From JBGPBY01 sp041481485 (GTDB taxonomy: Bacteria; Acidobacteriota; Terriglobia; 20CM-2-55-15), in contig JBGPBY010000021.1 in NCBI GenBank assembly GCA_041481485.1, forward strand, positions 1-26,578: a stretch of DNA of 26,578 nt, written 5' to 3'. The notes below the pieces were generated by a model. The model did no database searches, was not told the origin of the DNA, and was given only the letters and a program-made list of their open reading frames with translations. Positions 1 to 7,696 of the stretch are shown here, in pieces. Position 1 is the first letter of the stretch. The number at the start of each line of letters is the position of its first letter. The position numbers and the translations under genes were made by a program.

Positions 1-237
1 TCCAAGTGCATCAAGACCGATCCGGAACGGCGCGCAGACTTGTATCGTCTGATTTTATGGTGGTTTTTCGACCGCCTGAAACACGGAGCCATTCAATCCA
101 AAAAGAAACTCCGGGGAAGGCATTATTTCCCGCCCTCCATCTATTTCGGCGAGTTCTGGTACGGCGCCATCGGTTTTTTTGGCGGCTACGAGCGGTCGCA
201 ACGTCAGGTTGAAGCGATACGGAAGCGGTTCACATGA
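1..237 (+). CDS. 3' end of a polysaccharide-cluster gene, probable glycosyltransferase
   Basis: The reading frame is open from the first base of the window to a TGA at 235-237, so only the last 78 residues are visible and the start lies upstream. The piece is basic and aromatic-rich (LILWWFFDRLKHG, then FGEFWYGAIGFFGGYERS). This resembles the membrane-proximal C-terminal tail of GT2-type glycosyltransferases of exopolysaccharide clusters. No catalytic motif is left in the window, so the assignment rests mainly on the two glycosyltransferases directly downstream. The stop overlaps the ATG of the next short frame as ATGA at 234-237, the usual sign of translational coupling here. It could instead be another membrane-associated polysaccharide protein. 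Confidence 0.6.
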   Translation, partial: SKCIKTDPERRADLYRLILWWFFDRLKHGAIQSKKKLRGRHYFPPSIYFGEFWYGAIGFFGGYERSQRQVEAIRKRFT

Positions 238-335
238 ACGGGTCTGCGCCGCAACCCAACCTCGGAGACGACGTGGAAATCGTTCTTCGCATCAGTGCAG
301 CGGGCTATGCGATGTCGCGTGGAGCCATCGCATGA
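234..335 (+). CDS. 33-codon mini-ORF bridging two coupled genes
   Basis: An ATG at 234 overlaps the upstream stop as ATGA, and the frame runs 33 residues (begins MNGSAPQPNLGDDVEIVLR). It ends in a TGA at 333-335 that overlaps the ATG of the next glycosyltransferase, again as ATGA. Both junctions are of the kind seen between true genes in this window. The product matches no family I recognise. It may be a genuine small peptide whose translation hands ribosomes to the next gene, or the leftover of a gene that lost its middle. There is no independent evidence that it is made. Confidence 0.3.
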   Translation: MNGSAPQPNLGDDVEIVLRISAAGYAMSRGAIA

Positions 336-1663
336 ATGAATCGCTGGCATGGAAGCCATGGAAGATCATGAATGTATCGGTCCGGGAGCTTCCCGACCTG
401 CCGGCAGAGTCCGAATTCGGCGGACTGTTCATCGTGTATTGGTGTGACGAGATTCCAGTGGGACAGATATCGATTCCGGCATCACTGCTTCCGATCTGCT
501 CTACCCAGCTTGCAGCAATGGTTCCACCCACAATTGCGCGAGCTGTCGGAAATCGCATTTTAAAAGATGCGTTTCGGGCTCCGCTTCCGGTGCACCGGCG
601 AAGACAGTCGCTCCCGGAACTCCCGGATTTATCGCGTTTGCTTGAGATTGAGCGCCCGCTCGAATTCTGTAAGCTGGATTCAACCAATACGGCGGCACCA
701 TCGATTGCGCTGGTGATCTGCACCAGGAACCGTCCGGAGACTCTTGAGAAATGTCTTCTGTCGATTCGCAACCTTTTGCCGCCGCCTGACGAAATCGTCG
801 TAGTCGACAATGACCCTTCGACGCGCCTGACATTGGCTGTGGTGTCGAAATTCCCGGAGGTTCGATACGTGACCGAACCGCGGCCTGGTCTAAGCGTCGC
901 CCGCAATACCGGCATTCGCAATTGCGCCAGCGATCTCATCGCATTCACTGACGAAGATGTGATAGTCCATAGCGCCTGGATCGGTGCCGTGCGCCGTGTT
1001 TTTCACGATTCGCATGTCATGGCAATGACCGGACTCGTGCTGCCCGCCGAGCTTGAAACCATGGCGCAGTTCACCTTTCAGGTCGATGGCCTCGGCTGGG
1101 GCTGGGGATACCGCGTCGTTGATTTCGACAAGGAGTTTTTCAACAGTATGAAAAACATCGGTGTGCCGGTGTGGCGCATTGGTGCGGGGGCCAACATGGC
1201 TTTCCGGCGGGAAGCCTTTGCGCGCATCGGCTTATTCGATGAACGATTGGGACCGGGAGCTTCGGGTTGCAGCGAGGATTCCGAAGTCTGGTACCGCCTG
1301 CTGGCGGAAGGGTATCGCTGCCGTTACGAACCGGCGGCTGTTGTCTTTCATGCGCATCGCCTCGATTGGGAGGGATTGTCCGAACAAACTTATAGTTACA
1401 TGAGAGGTCACGTTGCGGCATTGCTCTTCCAGTTCGACCGTTACGGGCACTGCGGAAACCTCTATCGAGCGTTTCTCGAACTTCCGTACTTTTTCATGAC
1501 TGTTGCATTACGTTCCCTGAGAAACAAGGCCGGCCGTCTGATTGGAGATTCGAGCGTGGAAACAAATTCCCTGCCGCTGGGATTGCAGATTCGCGGTGCA
1601 ATTGCCGGTTACGCGTATTACCTCAGGAATCGCCGTGTCCCCGCAGTTCACGTATTGAAATGA
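332..1663 (+). CDS. GT2 family glycosyltransferase
   Basis: A 443-residue GT-A fold enzyme that should transfer a sugar from a nucleotide-sugar donor during surface polysaccharide synthesis; donor and acceptor are unknown. Residues 14-115 form an N-terminal domain often placed before such GT2 enzymes (SVRELPDLP, then GLFIVYWCDEIPVGQI). The catalytic domain starts near residue 123 with SIALVICTRNRPETLEKCL. It continues with VVVDNDPST, the NTGIRN segment, an acidic TDEDV motif at 206-210 in the DxD position, and a later CSEDSEVWYRLL acidic motif typical of the catalytic base region. The ATG at 332 was chosen because GGAG at 321-324 lies seven bases upstream and the codon overlaps the preceding stop. 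The frame is open further upstream (from 179), but that stretch lacks family features. The stop overlaps an ATG at 1660. Confidence 0.88.
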   Translation: MNESLAWKPWKIMNVSVRELPDLPAESEFGGLFIVYWCDEIPVGQISIPASLLPICSTQLAAMVPPTIARAVGNRILKDAFRAPLPVHRRRQSLPELPDLSRLLEIERPLEFCKLDSTNTAAPSIALVICTRNRPETLEKCLLSIRNLLPPPDEIVVVDNDPSTRLTLAVVSKFPEVRYVTEPRPGLSVARNTGIRNCASDLIAFTDEDVIVHSAWIGAVRRVFHDSHVMAMTGLVLPAELETMAQFTFQVDGLGWGWGYRVVDFDKEFFNSMKNIGVPVWRIGAGANMAFRREAFARIGLFDERLGPGASGCSEDSEVWYRLLAEGYRCRYEPAAVVFHAHRLDWEGLSEQTYSYMRGHVAALLFQFDRYGHCGNLYRAFLELPYFFMTVALRSLRNKAGRLIGDSSVETNSLPLGLQIRGAIAGYAYYLRNRRVPAVHVLK

Positions 1664-2068
1664 CTGTATTCAAGTGCCCCCGATGCGGAGTTGCTGGATC
1701 AGAATATCCGTGAAACTGCACTGCCGCGCGTCCGGTGGATTCGGAATTATGTGCTGGACCGTCCAAGTATGCGGCAATATCTGAGCGTCGCTGATGTGTA
1801 TGTGTTCCCTTCGCGACACGAGGGATTTCCAGTAGCGCCGCTGGAGGCGATGGCCTGCGGTCTGCCGATTGTTGCTGCCTACGCACCCGGAATCTGCGAT
1901 ATTTTAAGTGAAGGTGAAGAAAGCGGCGGTCTTGTTGTACCAACAAACAACTTCACGAGTTCCTCGAAAAGGAGGCGGGCTGAGAGTCTGGCCAAATTAA
2001 ACGTTCATCATCCTTTCAGTGAAACCTTGCGGCAAACCTTCAATTTTTATTGGGGAATTCATACGTGA
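1660..2068 (+). pseudogene. deletion remnant of a GT4 family glycosyltransferase
   Basis: Read in frame from 1664, the protein matches the C-terminal nucleotide-sugar binding half of GT4 enzymes: DRPSMRQYLSVADVYVFP, then RHEGFPVAPLEAMACGLPIV with the E-x7-E motif, then GGLVVPTN. The acceptor-binding N-terminal half, about 200 residues, is absent. An ATG at 1660 overlaps the upstream GT2 stop as ATGA, where the original gene probably began, but it now reads only 17 codons in another frame before a TGA at 1711-1713. The last 40 residues also look eroded compared with the family. The final TGA still overlaps the GTG of the next gene at 2065-2068. The most likely history is an internal deletion that removed the N-terminal half and broke the frame. 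An assembly error is the alternative. Confidence 0.75.
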
Positions 2069-3051
2069 TCGATATCGGTATCATTATTCCCACGTACAAT
2101 CGGGCTTCGATAGTCTCTGAATCCATCGAGAGCGTCCTCGCCCAGTCCCATGCCGCCCGTGAAATTATTGTTGTGGATGATGGCTCTACTGACGATACCT
2201 CGGCCGTACTTGCCCGCTTTGGCAACCATATCCGTGCAATCCGACAGACTCATGCGGGTCCCTCTGAAGCGCGAAACAACGGAATTCGAGCCGCCAGTTC
2301 GGACTGGATAGCATTTCTTGACGACGACGATACTTACACTGCCGATCGTCTGCAACACGCCGTTGAAGCGATCCAACGCCACCCGGATGTAGCGGTCCAT
2401 ATGAGTAACCTCACGATTATCACGGACGGCGAGAAGGAAGTGGATCTGTTCAAAACCAGACATCTCCACGCAACCGAAATGATGCGGATGGAACGGCCCA
2501 TCGCGTGGTGCCTGCAGGGATGCTCTTTTGTTCAAACGCTGGTCATCCAGCGGAAGACCTTACGGGACATCGGACCTTTCAAGGAAATGTTTTACGAAGA
2601 TCTGGATTTCGTCCTTCGCCTCTGTTCGAGCGTCCCATGGACTGTGGATCGCCGCCCTGCTGTTCGGCTCAGCCGCCGGACTGGACAGACGCTGAGGGTA
2701 TCCGCTTATTGGCAATCAAAACCAATCGAAAATTTTGAAACGCTGGTGAGTATTTTCAGAAGCTTCAGGGACAGAGCTCAACTGAATCCAACGGAGAAGA
2801 AACTGGCAGACAACAGTATGGCTGCTAATTTATTCGAGCTTGGCCGCGTATATTTTCTCGATGGCCAGGTCGAGCGGGCACAGGTCTGTTTCAAGGAATG
2901 TGCGGACATTGCCCCACGATTCAAAACCCGATTGAAGTCATTGTTCCCAAGAATGATCGGAAAGTCCGGATTGCTCCTTGTCGATCAGTCCGCAGCCGTT
3001 GAAAAATATTTTCGAATGGCTGTCGGAGCTAATGAATATTACAAGCCTTGA
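2065..3051 (+). CDS. GT2 family glycosyltransferase
   Basis: A 328-residue GT-A enzyme. It begins IDIGIIIPTYNRASIVSESI, followed by the EIIVVDDGSTDDTS nucleotide-binding motif, the GPSEARNNGI segment and the metal-binding LDDDD motif. A later FYEDLDFVLRL motif supplies the acidic pair near the acceptor site. After the catalytic domain, roughly residues 245-300 look helical and TPR-like (NLFELGRVYFLDGQVERAQVCF). The GTG at 2065 was preferred over the TTG at 2050 because GGGG at 2052-2055 sits nine bases upstream and because the GTG overlaps the previous stop as GTGA. It is the last gene of the plus-strand cluster and converges on the minus-strand operon, with only three bases between the two stop codons. 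Its sugar specificity cannot be read. Confidence 0.88.
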   Translation: MIDIGIIIPTYNRASIVSESIESVLAQSHAAREIIVVDDGSTDDTSAVLARFGNHIRAIRQTHAGPSEARNNGIRAASSDWIAFLDDDDTYTADRLQHAVEAIQRHPDVAVHMSNLTIITDGEKEVDLFKTRHLHATEMMRMERPIAWCLQGCSFVQTLVIQRKTLRDIGPFKEMFYEDLDFVLRLCSSVPWTVDRRPAVRLSRRTGQTLRVSAYWQSKPIENFETLVSIFRSFRDRAQLNPTEKKLADNSMAANLFELGRVYFLDGQVERAQVCFKECADIAPRFKTRLKSLFPRMIGKSGLLLVDQSAAVEKYFRMAVGANEYYKP

Positions 3052-3054
3052 CCA

Positions 3055-3867
3055 TTATCGTGCTGGTGGGGGAGGAGGCGGAGGGGACGCCAATCGGCGT
3101 AAATCGTCCGCGGACGCCGGCCGGAGATTGATATCAATGCTGGTCACATCATCCCCCGACTTCACGGTAATCCGTGACGACGTCGATTCGTCTGAAGCAT
3201 TCGGATAAAATGTCTTCAAATAAATCTGAGAAGAAATTCCCGTTTCAATGATTGCAGGGCCTTGCGGCGGCCCATCAGCGGACACTCCAATGAAGTATTC
3301 TCCCGGCGGAAGCCAGAACAGCCGGTATGCGCCCTCGTCATTCGTGTCCCGGGAGGCAATGGGTTTCAGTTTTTGAACTCCCGCCTCCGTGTATTGCGTG
3401 TATGCCTGGACCGTCACTCGTGGCACCGCCTGTCCGTCGACACCGTAGACGCGACCGGCAACAACAGCGCCGGAAAGCATGGGGACAGATATTTCCGATC
3501 CATCCTGATCGATCGCGATGGTTACCGGAACGGAGACGCTGTCGCGGATGTTCCCCTTTGTATCGGGCGTTTTGGCGAAAAAGCCATCATGCTGAACCGT
3601 CACGATGAATTTTCCTGGCACGATGCCAGCGAAGGAGAAATGGCCGCTGCCGTCCGACGTCGTCCTCACTGGAAACTTCTGATTGTATTTATATGCGGCA
3701 ATCACGGTATCGAGGTCCGACTTGTCGATTGCAATGGAGACTTCCGCGTCGGGAACCGGATCCGGGGTTCCAATCGATGTCACGACACCGCGTAAGACCC
3801 GAGTAACCGGTGGAGTCTGCGGCGCCTGAACCATGAGCATCGTGAGAGCCAGCAACACCGTCCGCAT
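3055..3867 (-). CDS. secreted CPD (carboxypeptidase regulatory-like) protein with polyproline tail
   Basis: 270 residues. A short signal peptide (MRTVLLALTMLMVQA) is followed by two beta-sandwich CPD domains at about 24-125 and 130-205. The markers are GVVTSIGTPDPVPDAEV, DGSGHFSFAGIVPGKF and RLFWLPPGEYFIG. It lacks the C-terminal half found in its larger relatives and ends in seven consecutive prolines, the last codons before the stop. A strong ribosome site (GGAGG at 3872-3876, four bases from the ATG) fixes the start. It is the last gene of the blaI-M56 operon, 23 bases after the lipocalin-like gene. Its second domain closely resembles CPD modules in the M56 fusion encoded by the same operon, which suggests a shared origin and possibly a common ligand. 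Function is unknown; such domains usually serve in binding or scaffolding. Confidence 0.85.
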   Translation of the reverse strand: MRTVLLALTMLMVQAPQTPPVTRVLRGVVTSIGTPDPVPDAEVSIAIDKSDLDTVIAAYKYNQKFPVRTTSDGSGHFSFAGIVPGKFIVTVQHDGFFAKTPDTKGNIRDSVSVPVTIAIDQDGSEISVPMLSGAVVAGRVYGVDGQAVPRVTVQAYTQYTEAGVQKLKPIASRDTNDEGAYRLFWLPPGEYFIGVSADGPPQGPAIIETGISSQIYLKTFYPNASDESTSSRITVKSGDDVTSIDINLRPASADDLRRLASPPPPPPPAR

Positions 3868-3890
3868 GTTTCCTCCTTACAAATGCGCCA

Positions 3891-4325
3891 TTATTTAACG
3901 CGATGGACGGCCAGTGTTGCAGGGCCGTTGAATCCGTAAATTCCGGCGCCGGGACCGCCTCCGTTTCCCGCACTGCCTTCAACATCACGATTCAAGTTCA
4001 TGTCGTCACCTGTAACGCGTCCAACGAAAGTAATCGTGCGATTGCCATCGGGACTGGTGAGATTGAATGCGAGGATGTCGCCGTCCACCTTGCCCACAAT
4101 CTTCACTGGATTGCCCAACTGATCGGGTTGGGCGGCTTTCGGCGCCGCCAAAGTTCCGGACAAATTGTTCCCGTCCTTCTTTAACTCCAAAACAATTCGG
4201 CCTGGTGTACCGTCGCGGGCGGTTTCCCACTGACCGTCAAACTGTATCGGCTTTACCGGCTCCTGGGACAGGAACGCAATTGGCAGGATCAGCAAAACCA
4301 TTGTGACGATGATCATCTTCTTCAT
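3891..4325 (-). CDS. secreted lipocalin-like small protein
   Basis: 144 residues with a clear signal peptide (MKKMIIVTMVLLILPIAFLS). A mature domain of alternating strands begins near FDGQWETARDGTPGRIVLEL and continues KKDGNNLSGTL, GKVDGDILAFNLTSPDGN and ITFVGRVTGDDMNL. This rhythm, with an early conserved Trp and paired Gly turns, is common in small secreted beta-barrel proteins of Acidobacteriota and related phyla, none with a firm function that I know. The tail is glycine-rich (GNGGGPGAGIYG). The ATG overlaps the stop of the M56 gene as ATGA at 4322-4325, so the two are translationally coupled and belong to the BlaI-controlled operon. It may bind a small hydrophobic molecule, but nothing in the sequence proves that. 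Confidence 0.8.
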   Translation of the reverse strand: MKKMIIVTMVLLILPIAFLSQEPVKPIQFDGQWETARDGTPGRIVLELKKDGNNLSGTLAAPKAAQPDQLGNPVKIVGKVDGDILAFNLTSPDGNRTITFVGRVTGDDMNLNRDVEGSAGNGGGPGAGIYGFNGPATLAVHRVK

Positions 4326-7264
4326 TTCATCTCCCTGGGGATCACAGTGATCGTTGCAGACACGGAGGATATCGGCGCGACGTTTATAGCTTTGCCGCGG
4401 TTTTCATACAGTTCGAGAAAGTGAGAGTTCAAATATGCGCCGCCAGTGATCTCTTCCCACGCAAACAGCTTGTAGTCTCCCGGCGCGATGCCTTGAATCG
4501 TGAAGTGTCCCGATGCGTCGGAGACTGCAGTTCGATACAGCGATCGATTCTGCCGGCGCTGTGGAGCGGGAACGAAAACCACGGTGGCATCGGCGACGGG
4601 TTTTCCCGAAGCATCCTCAACGGTGCCCTGTGCAGCGCCAGCGCCTGAACTCAGTGCAATCTGGAAAGTTCCAAGCGGCTCGGAGGTCACATCGAAACCG
4701 GAATCGAAAACGCTTCTTCCTCCTTGGCGCACATCGGAGACATAGAGTTCCGGAGGCAGGCGGCCTGCCACCTGCAGCCGGAAGTGACCCAGCCCAACCG
4801 CGGGAATCATGAATGATCCGTCCTGCTCCCCCGCGGTAACGGCGCGCGCAGCCAGGCCCTGATAAACCGGGACGCGAATCATGGCATCGTCGGCCTGAAC
4901 CGAAACTTTCACATTCGTCTTCCCTGGACTGTGGCCGTCAATGGTGACGTTTCCACTGACACGCACCGTCGGTGAAATATTCAATTGGATGCCGTTCACA
5001 TCCCGGTCACGCACCTCGATTGCGGCATGGCCGAGAGCGTAGCCCGAACCTCCATCCGGATTCTTCTCACTGACGCTGACGATCATTCGATACGCACCTG
5101 GGACAATGCCGTCGATATCAAACGCGCTGCTGCTGCCGCTGCCGTTATCTCCAAGTGGAATTGTGCCAACGTGCAGGTTTTGATTGATCCACGCTTCATA
5201 GGGAGTATTCGAATCCGCAGGAACGAGTGCGACGTTGGCCGTGCCAGTCTTGAAGGAACTGCTGATGACGCCGGAAATGCGATGCACTCCCGGGTGGGTG
5301 CGCATCCCGATATCGATGCCGGAAATGTGTTCGCCACCGCGGATTTTCAATCCCTTCGCGGAAAGAGTGTCCGTCACTCCCGGATAGTATGTCCGCACAA
5401 TTTGATCGACGCGGGAAAGCGCCACGACATTGGACGTCGTGCGAGGCGGCAATGTCGAATGCGGCGTTGCACCGATGTAATACTCGCCGGGCGGCAGCCA
5501 GAAAATCCTATAATCACCCCGGTCGTCGCTGGTTGCTTCTTCTGTCGGATGAAGAATTGGAAGGCCGTTTTCATATGACAACTCGTATGCGGTCACCGTG
5601 GCATTGGCCATAGGCCGGCCTGCGGGATTCAACACACGTCCGCTGACCGTCGCGCCTGGTATCATCGACAGCGCGACAACCGCGGTCTTTCCCGATATGA
5701 CAACGGTGTCCGCCCCTTTGGCGTCGAAGTAATCATCCCTTTCACCACTGATCGAGTACTTTCCGGGTGGGAGGCTGTCCATGCGGAAGCGCCCTGCCGA
5801 ATCCGTGATTGCCACGATTCTTGTGCTGGCCGACATTTGAAACTGCATGACTGCAGTCCGTACGCTGGGGTCCACCATACTCACGCCGCGCGAAGCAGCG
5901 GCGTCCATGACTCCCTGCAGGAATTTGGAATCCATCTGTCCATTCTGCGGCGGCGTGACTGTGACCCCGCGCGACGCAAAAAATGACACCAGGTCCTGGA
6001 CAGCTTTTGCCTGGGGAGCGCTGCTTGTCGAGAGGACGATGTGGGCTTCAGGGACCGGTGAGTTGGATCCGATTCGAGTCACAATGCCCTCAATGGAGCC
6101 GGGGCCGCTTCCTGAAGCCGCAGTTTGTATCGACTCTGCGACGACCGGCTGGGCCGTGATGATTGCCGCAATGGAATTAAGTGCGCTCGAAACCGCAGGC
6201 GAAACCGGCCCGGCCGGCGTTATCGGGGCGAGGGCAGATGACATGCTGGCCATGCTCACGGCAGGCTGCGCAGCCAGCGGAGCAGAGTGCCACAGGCCGG
6301 CCACGAACCAGATTCCGAGAAATAAAAGCGTCACCGCCGCAGACTGCCAGTCCACGCCCGAGGACTCGAATCCGAGAATCCGCTGGATGCGATGCACCAG
6401 GCTCCCATCCGTTGCGGCGACGGCGAGCGCCTTCCGGCCCAGCCGCCTCTGCTCCAGCACGACAAGGGCTTCGGCGTAATTGCGCCGGCTGCCGCAAACC
6501 TTCACCGCAAGATCGTCACAGCAGTCCTCTCGCTCGTCTCGAATGCGATTCGATAACCACCACACCGCAGGGTGGTAAAAGAGCAGCGCTTCCACGCATC
6601 GCTGCATCATATTCACCAGAAAATCATGACGGCGGATGTGCGCCAGTTCGTGTGCGAATATTCCTCGCAACTGTTCTTCGCTCAGTCCGGCAATCGCCGA
6701 AATCGGAAGCAGAACTGCGGGCCGAAGCCAACCCACTACCAGCGGCGTATCGATGCGCACCTGCACGAGCAGACGAATCGGCTTGCTCACTGCGAGGCGA
6801 TCGTAAATGTCGTCGAAGAGCCGTCGAATGTTCGCCGGTACAGCGTCGACGGATGATCGCACGATCCGATGCGACAGATACCATCCCATGATCAGACGCG
6901 CAAGGAAAACAAGAACGCCGCCGCACCAGGCCAGCAGTATCCACTGCGCCCATGCCGAGGTTGCATCAGAACTGGATGCGAGCGCAAAACCACTGAAGCT
7001 TGTCTGTGTGGCCCTGGTCATTTGCAGTAGACGCAATGCGATTGCACCTGTTTGTCCATAGAATGCAAACGTCAACACCGGCGCCGCAAGCATGAGCGTC
7101 ATTGCGATACTGGAGACCACATAGCGCATCTGCGCCGAACGTTTTGCCAGAAACTTCAGGCACATTGCGGTAAGGAAAGCGACGAGTGCCCCCTGCCAGA
7201 TGAAATGCAGCAGAGACCCGGCAAAGCGCTGCGCAGTTTCCGGGGATAGTCCGTAATGGTTCAT
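4322..7264 (-). CDS. BlaR1-like M56 membrane metallopeptidase fused to CPD domains
   Basis: A 980-residue membrane protein. Helices lie near residues 17-40, 48-70, 103-130 and 305-327, as in BlaR1/MecR1. The zinc site is HELAH at 205-209, followed by the glutamate-rich RDEREDCCDDLAV segment at 242-254 that supplies the third ligand. In BlaR1 the part outside the membrane is a penicillin-binding domain. Here, residues 390-980 are instead several CPD beta-sandwich modules (IEGIVTRIGSNSPVPEAHI, RMDSLPPGKYSISGE, RIFWLPPGEYYIGA, FTIQGIAPGDYKLFAWEE). By analogy, binding outside the cell would activate the protease to remove the BlaI repressor encoded just upstream. That is inference, because many M56-CPD proteins have no assigned ligand. 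The start overlaps the blaI stop as ATGA at 7261-7264, and the stop overlaps the next gene in the same way. Confidence 0.9.
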   Translation of the reverse strand: MNHYGLSPETAQRFAGSLLHFIWQGALVAFLTAMCLKFLAKRSAQMRYVVSSIAMTLMLAAPVLTFAFYGQTGAIALRLLQMTRATQTSFSGFALASSSDATSAWAQWILLAWCGGVLVFLARLIMGWYLSHRIVRSSVDAVPANIRRLFDDIYDRLAVSKPIRLLVQVRIDTPLVVGWLRPAVLLPISAIAGLSEEQLRGIFAHELAHIRRHDFLVNMMQRCVEALLFYHPAVWWLSNRIRDEREDCCDDLAVKVCGSRRNYAEALVVLEQRRLGRKALAVAATDGSLVHRIQRILGFESSGVDWQSAAVTLLFLGIWFVAGLWHSAPLAAQPAVSMASMSSALAPITPAGPVSPAVSSALNSIAAIITAQPVVAESIQTAASGSGPGSIEGIVTRIGSNSPVPEAHIVLSTSSAPQAKAVQDLVSFFASRGVTVTPPQNGQMDSKFLQGVMDAAASRGVSMVDPSVRTAVMQFQMSASTRIVAITDSAGRFRMDSLPPGKYSISGERDDYFDAKGADTVVISGKTAVVALSMIPGATVSGRVLNPAGRPMANATVTAYELSYENGLPILHPTEEATSDDRGDYRIFWLPPGEYYIGATPHSTLPPRTTSNVVALSRVDQIVRTYYPGVTDTLSAKGLKIRGGEHISGIDIGMRTHPGVHRISGVISSSFKTGTANVALVPADSNTPYEAWINQNLHVGTIPLGDNGSGSSSAFDIDGIVPGAYRMIVSVSEKNPDGGSGYALGHAAIEVRDRDVNGIQLNISPTVRVSGNVTIDGHSPGKTNVKVSVQADDAMIRVPVYQGLAARAVTAGEQDGSFMIPAVGLGHFRLQVAGRLPPELYVSDVRQGGRSVFDSGFDVTSEPLGTFQIALSSGAGAAQGTVEDASGKPVADATVVFVPAPQRRQNRSLYRTAVSDASGHFTIQGIAPGDYKLFAWEEITGGAYLNSHFLELYENRGKAINVAPISSVSATITVIPREMK

Positions 7265-7647
7265 TGGGGATCTCCTTCGAACTTGTCGAGAAGCTTCTTG
7301 ATGGTTTCCATATCCCTGCCCGACGATTTCCTCGTGGATAGAGCGTGCATAACGAGCGCCTTCAGCGAGCCATCAAACGCCCGCTGGATGAGGTCCTTCA
7401 CCAGGTGGCTCCGTGTCTGCTCCTGAGAATGCCGCACGCGATAAATGTGCGGGCGCGCCGCATCGTCCCGCAAAACGAGACCCTTCTCGCTCATGATTTG
7501 GAGCATCTTCAAAACTGTGGTGTATCCGCATGACCTGGACTCGTTGACTGAAGCATGAATTTCTCGAACAGTTCCGGGCCCTTTCCGCCAAAGGGCTGTG
7601 AGAACCTCGAGTTCGAGTTTCGTGGGAGGAACCGGTTGTGGTGACAT
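7261..7647 (-). CDS. blaI: BlaI/MecI-type winged-helix repressor
   Basis: 128 residues. The N-terminus has the family signature PPTKLELEVLTALWRKGPGTVREIH. A recognition helix follows around CGYTTVLKMLQIMSEKGLV and a wing at RDDAARPHIYRV. The C-terminal half carries the dimerisation helices (LVKDLIQRAFDGSLKALV). BlaI proteins dimerise on palindromic operators and are inactivated by proteolysis triggered by the partner M56 protein. The ATG at 7645-7647 was chosen because the family motif begins about ten residues later. A longer frame reaching 7713 would put the promoter and both palindromes inside the gene and lacks family sequence. No Shine-Dalgarno site precedes this ATG, which fits the predicted near-leaderless transcript. 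It heads a four-gene operon. Confidence 0.9.
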   Translation of the reverse strand: MSPQPVPPTKLELEVLTALWRKGPGTVREIHASVNESRSCGYTTVLKMLQIMSEKGLVLRDDAARPHIYRVRHSQEQTRSHLVKDLIQRAFDGSLKALVMHALSTRKSSGRDMETIKKLLDKFEGDPQ

Positions 7648-7655
7648 GGACGGTA

Positions 7656-7683
7656 TATTTACGAAAACTTTCGTGACTGTCAA
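7656..7683 (-). promoter_or_regulatory. promoter of the blaI operon
   Basis: On the minus strand a perfect -35 box TTGACA (7678-7683) is followed after 16 bases by TAAATA (7656-7661). Initiation about seven bases further on would fall near 7649, only one to three bases before the ATG at 7647. The transcript would then be almost leaderless, which agrees with the missing ribosome site. Spacing and box quality are seen in the sequence; use by the housekeeping sigma factor is inferred. Confidence 0.7.
7661..7674. promoter_or_regulatory. candidate BlaI operator, promoter-spacer copy
   Basis: A 14-bp inverted repeat, ACGAAA-AC-TTTCGT. It fills most of the spacer between the -35 and -10 boxes of the blaI promoter, so a bound dimer would exclude RNA polymerase. 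Flanking bases extend it toward TTACGAAA on one side. Its centre is 22 bp from that of the second copy, two helical turns, so two dimers would lie on the same DNA face. Binding by the adjacent BlaI is inferred from position and symmetry. Confidence 0.7.
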
Positions 7684-7696
7684 CGAAATTTTTCGT
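7683..7696. promoter_or_regulatory. candidate BlaI operator, upstream copy
   Basis: The second inverted repeat, ACGAAA-TT-TTTCGT, has arms identical to the first copy and a different two-base centre. It abuts the -35 box, sharing base 7683. Identical six-base arms with a variable centre point to a protein-binding site rather than a hairpin. Autoregulation of the blaI operon is the natural reading. Confidence 0.7.

Noticed and set aside
5847..6891. Plus-strand frames opposite the M56-CPD fusion
   Set aside because: Composition is Arg/Ser/Pro-rich without structure, and the other strand encodes conserved CPD modules and the membrane metallopeptidase region, with HELAH just beyond this stretch.
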